8,222 bases of DNA. It comes from an uncultured beta proteobacterium. Its GTDB lineage: Bacteria; Pseudomonadota; Gammaproteobacteria; Burkholderiales; Burkholderiaceae. Positions 1 to 6,142 of the stretch are shown here, piece after piece. The notes beneath the pieces are model-generated. The model did not search any database. It worked only from the letters and a program-made list of their open reading frames with translations, and had not been told where the DNA came from. Where the stretch lies: the NCBI GenBank assembly GCA_903843315.1, contig CAIMPQ010000062.1, positions 1-8,222 on the forward strand. Direction: 5' to 3'. Each line of letters begins with the position of its first letter. Position 1 is the first letter of the stretch. The position numbers and the translations under genes were made by a program.

Positions 1-1
1 G

Positions 2-148
2 TCTTCACCGGCTGACTTGCAACTTTTTAATCATGTGATTGCTGATGTGGCTAAGTTACCTGTCTTAGAGGTTCTTTCTGCCGTGCATTTTGTCGCTGAT
101 CTCACTTTAGGTATGGGGGAGGTAGTACACGACTATATGAAGGACTAA
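2..148 (+). CDS. C-terminal fragment of an unrecognised protein
   Basis: An open frame enters from the left edge and ends at TAA 146-148, giving 48 visible residues. The tail is mostly helical and hydrophobic in character (for example VAKLPVLEVLSAVHFVAD) and ends in HDYMKD. Codon use looks like that of the downstream genes, and an intrinsic terminator follows 39 bases after the stop, which supports a real gene end rather than a chance frame. I do not recognise the family, and no catalytic or metal-binding motif is visible in this piece. The terminator and a 424-base gap make it unlikely to be part of the downstream redox operon. Confidence 0.6.
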   Translation, partial: SSPADLQLFNHVIADVAKLPVLEVLSAVHFVADLTLGMGEVVHDYMKD

Positions 149-187
149 GCCTGAGGTATTAGGTTTAGGAGTGCGCCACCCTAAAAC

Positions 188-217
188 AAAAGGGATTACA
201 TTTCTGTAGTCCCTTTT
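188..217 (+). terminator. Rho-independent terminator of the left-edge gene
   Basis: AAAAGGGATTACA (188-200) pairs with TGTAGTCCCTTTT (205-217) around a TTTC loop, with one G-T wobble, and the stem runs into TTTTT at 214-218. It lies 39 bases after the stop of the left-edge gene. The A-run on the left arm also gives the minus strand a T-tail, but no leftward gene reads into it. This isolates the downstream operon, which therefore needs its own promoter. Confidence 0.88.
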
Positions 218-440
218 TATTATTGCGGGGCGAACAAAATTGACTTCCTCGAAACTGCTTTTACTAACTCGCGATCGACGAAATAAATCTCATCAGAGAT
301 CTACTTAAAGGACTACCTCAGATTTTTGGTTGATTCCCAATCACCATGAGTCTAGACCTGTATATCAATAGCTTATTGGACCAAAATCCCGGATCAGAAT
401 GGGTTGTTCCCTATAAACGAAATGCTGCATCTGCACAGTT

Positions 441-454
441 TTGATATAGATCAA
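441..454. promoter_or_regulatory. FNR/ANR-type operator, perfect consensus
   Basis: The sequence TTGAT-ATAG-ATCAA matches the FNR-family consensus TTGAT-N4-ATCAA at all ten specified bases. FNR and its relatives (ANR, FixK, DNR) are Crp-family regulators that usually activate genes under low oxygen. The box is the only such palindrome in the window, lies in non-coding sequence, and points at an operon of oxygen-sensitive iron-sulfur enzymes. Its centre is 447.5. A class I arrangement (-61.5) would put the start at 509, with TATACC (497-502) at exactly -12 to -7. A class II arrangement (-41.5) would put it at 489, with a weaker AATTCT (477-482). Which family member binds cannot be told from the site. 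Confidence 0.72.
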
Positions 455-472
455 TTGAACAATGATTATTCT

Positions 473-502
473 TAGTAATTCTTGAAAGTAGGAGGGTATA
501 CC
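473..502 (+). promoter_or_regulatory. Candidate promoter for the kor-type operon
   Basis: TATACC at 497-502 matches four of six -10 bases. The best -35 partner is TAGTAA (473-478; spacer 18), which matches only three of six. A poor -35 is common at activator-dependent promoters, and the spacing from the FNR-type box is that of a class I site. No strong factor-independent sigma70 promoter is visible between the terminator and the operon. Confidence 0.3.
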
Positions 503-576
503 TGAGGATTGGATCCATTTAGGTGCGTAGAATAATTTCATGGAATTTATCGTTACTTGAAATGCTCTTTAGATGC

Positions 577-581
577 AGGAG
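577..581 (+). promoter_or_regulatory. Shine-Dalgarno that decides the start of the first operon gene
   Basis: AGGAG lies nine bases before an in-frame TTG at 591. The alternative ATG at 573 has no purine-rich sequence before it, and an in-frame TAG (570-572) directly precedes it, so the frame cannot extend further upstream. The AGGAG lies downstream of the ATG and can serve only the TTG. The two choices differ by six residues. Confidence 0.6.
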
Positions 582-590
582 ATCCACTGC

Positions 591-2405
591 TTGAATCACT
601 CTTATTTTCATAAAGTTGTCGATTGCCAATGGGCCTGTCCCGCACATACTCCTGTACCGGAATATATTCGCTTGATTGCACAGGGGCGCTATGCAGATGC
701 CTACATGATCAATTGGGTCTCCAATGTTTTTCCTGGTGTCCTTGGAAGAACATGCGATCGACCTTGTGAGCCAGCCTGTCGCCGTGGACGTGTTGAAGAA
801 AATAACGGTGCCGATCCAGAGCCAGTTGCGATTTGTCGTTTAAAGCGAGTAGCCGCAGATAACAAAGGTGATGTTCAGGGTCGTATGCCGAGTATTGCAG
901 CAAAAAATGGCAAGAGAGTGGTATGCGTTGGTGCTGGTCCTTCTTCTCTCACTGTTGCTCGGGATCTGATGCCTTTGGGATACGACCTGACGATTTTCGA
1001 TGGCGAAGCTAAAGCCGGCGGCTTCATTCGGTCACAAATTCCACGCTTTCGTTTGCCAGAGTCAGTAATAGATGAGGAGACTGACTACATTCTCAATATG
1101 GGTGCGAATTTCAAAAGCGGACAACGTATTGAATCTCTTAAATCCCTCATTAAAGAGGGATACGATGCCATCTTTATTGGTTCGGGTGCGCCTCGAGGCA
1201 GGGATTTAGATATTCCCGGAAGGAAAGAGGCTGCAAAAGATATTCATATCGGAATTGATTGGTTGGCGTCAGTCTCATTTGGGCATATCACACAGGTAGA
1301 GGGAAAGATCATTGTTTTGGGTGGCGGTAATACGGCAATGGATTGCTGTCGTTCCGCTAGGCGTTTGGGGAGCACGGATGTCAAGGTCATCGTGCGGAGT
1401 GGTTTCGATGAAATGAAAGCGTCGCCCTGGGAAAAAGAAGATGCTTTGCATGAAGGTATTCCTATTCTGAATTATCACGTTCCCAAAAGCTTCGAATGCA
1501 AAAATGGAAAATTGGTGGGTATGGTTTTTGAAATCGTGAAAGCGGTTTTTGATGAAAAGGGTGCTCGCAGCCTGGTTCCATCCGGTCAGCCCGACGTCTA
1601 TATTGAATGTGATTCTGTACTGCTGGCAGTCGGACAAGAAAATGCCTTCCCCTGGATTGAGAAAGACTGTGGAATTCAATTTAACCGCCATGGATTACCA
1701 GAGTTAGATAAAGAAACCTTCCAATCAAGTAATACCAAAGTCTTTTTTGGGGGTGACGCCGCATTTGGACCAAAAAATATTATTACTGCTGTAGCGCAGG
1801 GCCATGCAGCAGCAATCTCGATTGATCGCTTCCTGAATCATGAGGATGTGGCTGTTAGACCGCCACCAACAGTGAGCCTGATGTCCCAGAAGATGGGAAT
1901 TCATGAATGGAGCTATCACAACGATGTCTCGGAGGATGAGCGCTATGCGGTACCTTGGGCTGCTGCTGATTTGGCCCTCTCTAGTATTCGCATTGAGGTG
2001 GAGCTTGGCTTTGATGCAGCCACAGCCTATAAAGAAGCAAGTCGCTGCCTAAATTGCGATGTGCAAACTGTCTTCACTCGCGAGACTTGTATTGAATGTG
2101 ATGCGTGTGTGGATATCTGCCCAATGGATTGCATTACTTTCACTATTGGTGGCACCGAAGAAGATCTACGCACGCGTTTAAAGGCTCCAGCACGCAATCA
2201 TGAACAAGATTTATATATTTCTCAGAATTTGAAATCTGGGAAGTTGATGGTGAAAGATGAGGATGTCTGTTTGCATTGTGGTTTGTGCGCGGAACGTTGC
2301 CCAACAGGAGCATGGGATATGCAGAAATTTTTACTCAACACCGCACAAGCTGGGCTTGAATGTCGCGATAAGCAAATCGGTCTCCATGCAAGGGAGTCAG
2401 CATGA
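591..2405 (+). CDS. GltD/NfnL-like FAD/NAD(P) oxidoreductase with ferredoxin domains (KorC-type subunit)
   Basis: This is the predicted flavin and NAD(P)-binding electron-transfer subunit of the 2-oxoacid oxidoreductase encoded next to it. Residues below are numbered from ATG 573 (610 aa); the preferred TTG start at 591 gives 604. Cysteines 18, 22, 61, 65 and 69 (GRTC-x3-CEPAC) form the GltD-type N-terminal Fe-S region, but the first CxxC pair of GltD is absent. The FAD Rossmann motif is VGAGPSSL (119-126), the NAD(P) motif VLGGGNTAMD (248-257), and the second FAD motif GGDAAFGPKNI (393-403). The C-terminus has CLNC (492-495) and two [4Fe-4S] sets: C506, C509, C512, C516 and C566, C569, C572, C576. 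The stop overlaps the next ATG by four bases. Domain order matches KorC of the Azoarcus evansii 2-oxoglutarate:NADP+ oxidoreductase. The electron direction and the NADP-versus-NAD preference are inferred. Confidence 0.9.
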   Translation: MNHSYFHKVVDCQWACPAHTPVPEYIRLIAQGRYADAYMINWVSNVFPGVLGRTCDRPCEPACRRGRVEENNGADPEPVAICRLKRVAADNKGDVQGRMPSIAAKNGKRVVCVGAGPSSLTVARDLMPLGYDLTIFDGEAKAGGFIRSQIPRFRLPESVIDEETDYILNMGANFKSGQRIESLKSLIKEGYDAIFIGSGAPRGRDLDIPGRKEAAKDIHIGIDWLASVSFGHITQVEGKIIVLGGGNTAMDCCRSARRLGSTDVKVIVRSGFDEMKASPWEKEDALHEGIPILNYHVPKSFECKNGKLVGMVFEIVKAVFDEKGARSLVPSGQPDVYIECDSVLLAVGQENAFPWIEKDCGIQFNRHGLPELDKETFQSSNTKVFFGGDAAFGPKNIITAVAQGHAAAISIDRFLNHEDVAVRPPPTVSLMSQKMGIHEWSYHNDVSEDERYAVPWAAADLALSSIRIEVELGFDAATAYKEASRCLNCDVQTVFTRETCIECDACVDICPMDCITFTIGGTEEDLRTRLKAPARNHEQDLYISQNLKSGKLMVKDEDVCLHCGLCAERCPTGAWDMQKFLLNTAQAGLECRDKQIGLHARESA

Positions 2406-4249
2406 AGCAAATAGAAGCCATTAATGATTTTGTTATTAAATTTGCTAATGTGAATGGCTCAGGATCCGCTTCGGCCAATGAGTTATTTGCCAAAGCGATT
2501 CTGCGAATGGGTGTTCCCGTTAGCCCGCGGAATATTTTCCCCAGCAATATCCAAGGTATGCCTACCTGGTATGAGGCCAGGGTCAGTGAGAAGGGCTATT
2601 TAGGACGCCGTGGTGGTGTAGACATGATGGTAGCTATGAATCCACAGACGTGGGATGCTGATATTGCCGAGATTGAGCCTGGAGGCTACCTCTTTTATGA
2701 CTCTACAAGACCTATTCCTGAGGATAAATTTAGGAAAGATATTCAGATTATTGGTGTGCCTTTAACTGAGATCAGTAACGCTGCTTATAGTGAGGCACGG
2801 CAACGTCAGTTATTTAAGAACATTATTTATGTAGGTGCATTGTCAGTGTTGCTTGATGTAGATGCGGCTGTATTTGAGAAATTATTCTCTGAGCAGTACA
2901 AAGGCAAGGAGGCGTTGCTTGACTCCAATATGAAAGCCTTTAATTTGGGCCATGAGTATGCCAAGAAAAATCTCAAAGCCCCATTAGGTATTCGTGTAAA
3001 GCGCTCTGATCAAGTGGGTAATCGTATTTTCACTGATGGTAATAGTGCAATTGGTTTAGGTTGTGTCTATGGTGGCGCTACCTTTGCTGCGTGGTATCCC
3101 ATTACGCCTTCCTCTTCAGTTCCTGAGGCTTTTGATAAGTACTGCAGAAAATTTAGATTAGACCCAGAAACGGGATCAAATCGCTTTGCTATTGTTCAGG
3201 CGGAAGATGAGTTAGCTTCAATTGGTATGGTGATTGGGGCTGCGTGGAATGGTGCTAGAGCATTCACCGCTACTTCGGGACCCGGTATTTCTCTGATGAC
3301 AGAGTTTATCGGCTTGGCGTATTTTGCTGAGATTCCAGTGACGATTGTGAATGTACAGCGCGGTGGCCCTTCTACAGGAATGCCTACCCGTACTCAACAA
3401 TCGGATTTGATTGCTTGTGCATACGCTTCGCATGGAGATACCAAGCATGTCATGTTATTCCCGCAAGACCCCCAAGAGTGTTTTGAGCAGGCCGCAATCT
3501 CGCTTGATCTAGCTGAGCGCTTGCAAACACCGATTTTCTTAATGACCGATTTGGATATTGGCATGAACCAACGGCTTTGTGATCCCTTTGTATGGGATGA
3601 GGGGCGCACCTATGATCGCGGTAAGGTGATGACGGCTGAGGAGTTAGAGTCCGGTAAAGATTTTGGTCGCTATAAAGATGTCGATGGCGATGGCATTCCA
3701 TGGAGAACCATTCCGGGTACGCATCCCACCAAGGGCAGCTTCTTTACTCGTGGAACGACCCGTGATCCCTATGCGAGATATTCTGAAAAGGGCGTAGATT
3801 ACATCTACAACATGGAAAGGTTGTTGCGTAAATTTGAAACAGCTGCCACCTTGGTCCCGCAGCCCCTTGTCCGATTAGCCAAGAAGCCGAGTAAATATGG
3901 CGTGATCTACTTTGGTTCGACAAGCCCTGCAATGGAAGAGGCTTTAGATATTTTGGATGAAGAGGGGAATGGGTTAGATGCCCTGCGACTGCGCGCTTTC
4001 CCATTTCCAAAGTCTGTTAAAGAGTTTATTGACTCACATGACAAGGTATTTGTCGTTGAGCAAAATCGGGATGCACAAATGCACACTTTACTAATGAATG
4101 AGCTAGAGATAATGAATAGCAATCTCGTCAAAGTGCTCCATTACGATGGCACACCCATTACAGCCCGATTTATCGTCAAGGCGATTGAAAAGAATCTAGG
4201 CATTGCTAAAACTTCAACAGCAGCTTCTGGTAGTAAGGAGTTAGCATGA
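2402..4249 (+). CDS. korA: 2-oxoacid:acceptor oxidoreductase, fused gamma-alpha subunit
   Basis: The large subunit of a thiamine-diphosphate 2-oxoacid oxidoreductase, which converts a 2-oxoacid plus CoA to acyl-CoA and CO2 (reversible). At 615 aa it has the usual length of the gamma-alpha fusion. Residues about 15-195 are the gamma domain, beginning NGSGSASANELFAKA. Domain I of alpha spans about 210-400, with YPITPSS (232-238), AEDE (267-270), SGPG (292-295) and QRGGPSTGMPTRTQQSDL (319-336). Arg320 and Thr329 have the spacing of substrate-contacting residues in the Sulfolobus enzyme. Domain II follows from about 497 (KYGVIYFGST) to VVEQN (551-555). Residues 426-437 (DVDGDGIPWRTI) lie in the inter-domain segment usual for this branch. 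AGGGAG (2391-2396) precedes ATG 2402, which overlaps the previous stop as ATGA. 2-Oxoglutarate is the likeliest substrate by operon type, but sequence alone does not exclude others. Confidence 0.92.
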   Translation: MKQIEAINDFVIKFANVNGSGSASANELFAKAILRMGVPVSPRNIFPSNIQGMPTWYEARVSEKGYLGRRGGVDMMVAMNPQTWDADIAEIEPGGYLFYDSTRPIPEDKFRKDIQIIGVPLTEISNAAYSEARQRQLFKNIIYVGALSVLLDVDAAVFEKLFSEQYKGKEALLDSNMKAFNLGHEYAKKNLKAPLGIRVKRSDQVGNRIFTDGNSAIGLGCVYGGATFAAWYPITPSSSVPEAFDKYCRKFRLDPETGSNRFAIVQAEDELASIGMVIGAAWNGARAFTATSGPGISLMTEFIGLAYFAEIPVTIVNVQRGGPSTGMPTRTQQSDLIACAYASHGDTKHVMLFPQDPQECFEQAAISLDLAERLQTPIFLMTDLDIGMNQRLCDPFVWDEGRTYDRGKVMTAEELESGKDFGRYKDVDGDGIPWRTIPGTHPTKGSFFTRGTTRDPYARYSEKGVDYIYNMERLLRKFETAATLVPQPLVRLAKKPSKYGVIYFGSTSPAMEEALDILDEEGNGLDALRLRAFPFPKSVKEFIDSHDKVFVVEQNRDAQMHTLLMNELEIMNSNLVKVLHYDGTPITARFIVKAIEKNLGIAKTSTAASGSKELA

Positions 4250-5301
4250 CCTATATTAATAAACCAACTCTGCATCATCCGACCTTACAAAAAAACAAGG
4301 TCGGCTATACCCGTCGTGACTATGAGGGACGAATTTCTACCTTATGTGCAGGGTGCGGTCATGACTCAATATCGGCGGCGATTGTTCAGGCTTGCTGGGA
4401 GATGGATGTAGTGCCCCATCGAGTAGCAAAGCTTTCCGGTATTGGGTGTAGCTCTAAGACGCCTGATTATTTCTTGGGGGCTTCTCATGGATTTAATACA
4501 GTTCATGGCCGTATGCCATCTGTTTTGACTGGAGCTAACTTAGCGAATCGTGACCTCTTGTATTTGGGTGTATCGGGTGACGGTGACTCCGCTTCGATTG
4601 GATTGGGGCAGTTTGCTAATGCGATGCGACGCAATGTGCGTATGGCCTATATCGTCGAAAACAATGGGGTCTATGGCCTAACAAAAGGACAGTTTTCTGC
4701 CACAGCGGATCGTGGGTCAAAGAGTAAGAAGGGTGTTGTGAATAACGATAGCCCCGTCGACCTGGTTGGTCTAGCCCTGCAGCTTGGTGCCACCTATGTT
4801 GCTCGAAGTTTCTCTGGAGATAAGGACCAACTCGTTCCTTTAATCAAAGGTGCAATTGGCCATGGAGGAGCAGCCTTTATTGATGTGATTAGTCCTTGCG
4901 TCACATTTAATAACCATGGGGGTAGTACAAAAAGCTATGACTATGTAAGACAACATAACGAAGCAGTAAGTCGTATTGACTTTATGCCTATGCATGAGGA
5001 GATTACAACGCAATATGCTCCCGGTGAGCTAGTTGAAGTCCAGCAGCACGATGGTTCTTATTTACGCTTACGTAAACTGCATGAGGATTACGATCCAACC
5101 AATCGGTATGCCGCATTAAGTTATATCAATGAACATCAAGAGCGGGGTGAGGTGGTCACTGGTTTGTTGTACTTAGATCCTTTAGCTACCGATCTACATG
5201 AAGCATTGAATACTTGCCCTCAGCCTTTAAATTCATTAAGAGAGTCGCAGTTATGCCCAGGTGAGGCTGCTTTGGAAAAAATAAACGCAGGATTGCGCTA
5301 A
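4246..5301 (+). CDS. korB: 2-oxoacid:acceptor oxidoreductase, TPP-binding beta subunit
   Basis: The catalytic small subunit holding thiamine diphosphate and one [4Fe-4S] cluster. Its 351 aa are typical of the KorB branch. CAGCGH (34-39) supplies C34 and C37; C68 (GIGCSS) and C218 (SPCVTFN) complete the cluster, as in structurally known 2-oxoacid:ferredoxin oxidoreductases. The TPP/Mg motif runs from GDGDSASIG (111-119) to ENNGVYGLTKGQ (138-149). The C-terminal part (about 245-351) carries the usual KorB extension. AAGGAG (4235-4240) precedes ATG 4246, and the start overlaps the korA stop by four bases, so equal-dose synthesis by coupled translation is expected. No ferredoxin gene is nearby, so the acceptor is presumably the cluster chain of the flavoprotein encoded first in the operon. 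Confidence 0.93.
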   Translation: MTYINKPTLHHPTLQKNKVGYTRRDYEGRISTLCAGCGHDSISAAIVQACWEMDVVPHRVAKLSGIGCSSKTPDYFLGASHGFNTVHGRMPSVLTGANLANRDLLYLGVSGDGDSASIGLGQFANAMRRNVRMAYIVENNGVYGLTKGQFSATADRGSKSKKGVVNNDSPVDLVGLALQLGATYVARSFSGDKDQLVPLIKGAIGHGGAAFIDVISPCVTFNNHGGSTKSYDYVRQHNEAVSRIDFMPMHEEITTQYAPGELVEVQQHDGSYLRLRKLHEDYDPTNRYAALSYINEHQERGEVVTGLLYLDPLATDLHEALNTCPQPLNSLRESQLCPGEAALEKINAGLR

Positions 5302-5323
5302 CTAACGCTACTAGGAGCTTGAT

Positions 5324-5764
5324 ATGTCAGATCGCACCGTCTCTCAATCCATTACGCATCGAAGTTTGGTATGTCTCTCACCTAAATCAACAGTATTAGA
5401 GGCGGCGCGCATCATGACTAAAGCAAATACAGGTTCTGTGTTGATCATGGAGCCCAATGGCGAACTCTTGGGGATATTAACCGAGCGAGATCTTATGACT
5501 AGAGTGGTATCTAAACCGCTCAATCCAGAGCTGACGAGAGTAACCGAAGTGATGACGCCTAAGCCTCACTGCATCACACCAGAGATGACGGTTTCTAATG
5601 CGGTTCTGATCATGATTGAACGGGGCTTTAGGCATTTACCCATTACTTCTTCTAACGGGAAGGTATTGGGTGTCTTTTCAGTCAGGGATGCTTTGCCTAA
5701 AGAGATCGGTGAGGCTATTAGCCTGTCAGAATTTTTGGATCAAGCAGGTAATACCTTAGCTTGA
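5324..5764 (+). CDS. Stand-alone tandem CBS-domain protein
   Basis: A 146-residue cytoplasmic protein made almost entirely of one CBS pair (Bateman module). CBS1 spans about 8-62 (TVLEAARIMTKANTGSVLIM, then GELLGILTERDLMTRVV). CBS2 spans about 74-128 (VTEVMTP, then RGFRHLPIT and GKVLGVFSVRDAL). Such pairs typically bind AMP, ATP, SAM or NAD-type nucleotides. The conserved arginine/aspartate positions of the ExxD/RD-type ends (TERD 53-56, SVRD 119-122) are present, so ligand binding is plausible. It starts 22 bases after korB with AGGAG (5313-5317) six bases before ATG 5324, so it is almost certainly cotranscribed. It has no enzyme, membrane or DNA-binding domain. A role as an adenylate or redox-nucleotide sensor acting on the kor-type complex is an inference from position only. 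Confidence 0.88.
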   Translation: MSDRTVSQSITHRSLVCLSPKSTVLEAARIMTKANTGSVLIMEPNGELLGILTERDLMTRVVSKPLNPELTRVTEVMTPKPHCITPEMTVSNAVLIMIERGFRHLPITSSNGKVLGVFSVRDALPKEIGEAISLSEFLDQAGNTLA

Positions 5765-5813
5765 GCACAAAAACCAAATACTTTTATTTCTACTATTGAA
5801 TGAGGGACTTCAG

Positions 5814-6050
5814 ATGCAAGAAAAAACCGCAAAAAATGAACCTTATGCCCTCCAGGTCGAGGCGGGTAAAACCTATTACTGGTGCTCATGCGGTATCAGT
5901 AAAAAGCAGCCTTTATGTGATGGCATGCATCAATCAACTGACTGCACTCCTGTAGAGTATGTAGCGACTAAAACGGAAATAGTCTATTTTTGTGGCTGCA
6001 AACAGTCTGAGAATGCACCACTTTGCGATAAGACTCATCACAAGCTCTAA
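5814..6050 (+). CDS. Tandem CDGSH iron-sulfur protein
   Basis: A 78-residue soluble protein with two CDGSH-type [2Fe-2S] sites, each with three Cys and one His. Site 1 is C24, C26, C35 and H39, with S29 and P33 as in the consensus and the sequence CDGMH. Site 2 is C60, C62, C71 and H75, with S65 and P69, but with CDKTH in place of CDG(S/T/A)H. The layout resembles CISD3/MiNT and bacterial tandem CDGSH proteins; there is no membrane anchor. I chose ATG 5814 because GAGGGA (5802-5807) lies six bases before it. An in-frame TTG at 5796 would add six residues but has no ribosome binding site. It lies 49 bases after the CBS gene with no terminator between, so it is the last operon gene. Known members transfer electrons or clusters; the partner here is unknown. 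Confidence 0.9.
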   Translation: MQEKTAKNEPYALQVEAGKTYYWCSCGISKKQPLCDGMHQSTDCTPVEYVATKTEIVYFCGCKQSENAPLCDKTHHKL

Positions 6051-6090
6051 AGGGCCCATTCATTTAACTGTTAAAACGCATCACCAGTAA

Positions 6091-6115
6091 TAAAAAGCCC
6101 CGGAGATCGGGGCTT
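6091..6115 (-). terminator. Intrinsic terminator for the leftward gene pair, possibly bidirectional
   Basis: AAGCCCCG (6095-6102) and CGGGGCTT (6108-6115) form a perfect 8-bp GC-rich stem with a five-base loop. Read leftward, the hairpin is followed by a T-rich tail (GGGGCTTTTTATTA), a canonical signal 28 bases past the stop of the beta-propeller gene. Read rightward, the tail is AGTACTTTT, which is weak, so the kor-type operon may be terminated less efficiently here. Confidence 0.85.
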
Positions 6116-6142
6116 AGTACTTTTGGAGTCGCAAATGACGCA

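Larger units (their letters stand above)
218..590 (+). other. Long leader/intergenic region before the kor-type operon
   Basis: No convincing gene is present. The longest notable frame is ATG 346 to TGA 442-444 (32 codons, beginning MSLDLYINSLLDQ). It has no Shine-Dalgarno sequence, and its stop lies inside the FNR-type box. A second short open stretch in another frame (230-349, interrupted by TAA near 275) reads IDFLETAFTNSRSTK and then ISSEIYLKDYLR, so this could be a decayed gene, but I cannot name a parent. The right half (441-590) is A+T rich and holds the regulatory box, candidate -10 elements and the ribosome binding site of the first operon gene. If transcription starts near 489 or 509, the 5' leader would be about 80-100 bases. 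I see no riboswitch fold that I recognise. Confidence 0.5.

Noticed and set aside
330..344. Second FNR-like sequence TTGAT...ATCAC
   Set aside because: The half-sites are separated by five bases, not four, and the last base differs, so the helical phasing is wrong.
1275..1691. 138-codon minus-strand open frame inside the flavoprotein gene, and similar antisense frames in the kor-type genes
   Set aside because: They lie opposite strongly conserved coding sequence, lack ribosome binding sites and show no protein family character; they are shadow frames.
3504..3517. TTGATCTAGCTGAG, resembling the site before the carbonic anhydrase gene
   Set aside because: It lies within korA coding sequence and matches only seven of ten consensus bases; it serves as a control showing that weak matches occur by chance.
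3677..3712. EF-hand or dockerin-like DVDGDG motif in KorA (residues 426-437)
   Set aside because: The twelfth position lacks the acidic residue of a calcium loop, and I recall the same DGDGIP stretch in other KorA proteins, so it is probably a family feature.
6063..6075. Palindrome TTTAAC-T-GTTAAA after the CDGSH gene
   Set aside because: It is an A+T-rich short dyad between convergent genes, with no T-tail and no promoter nearby to regulate.
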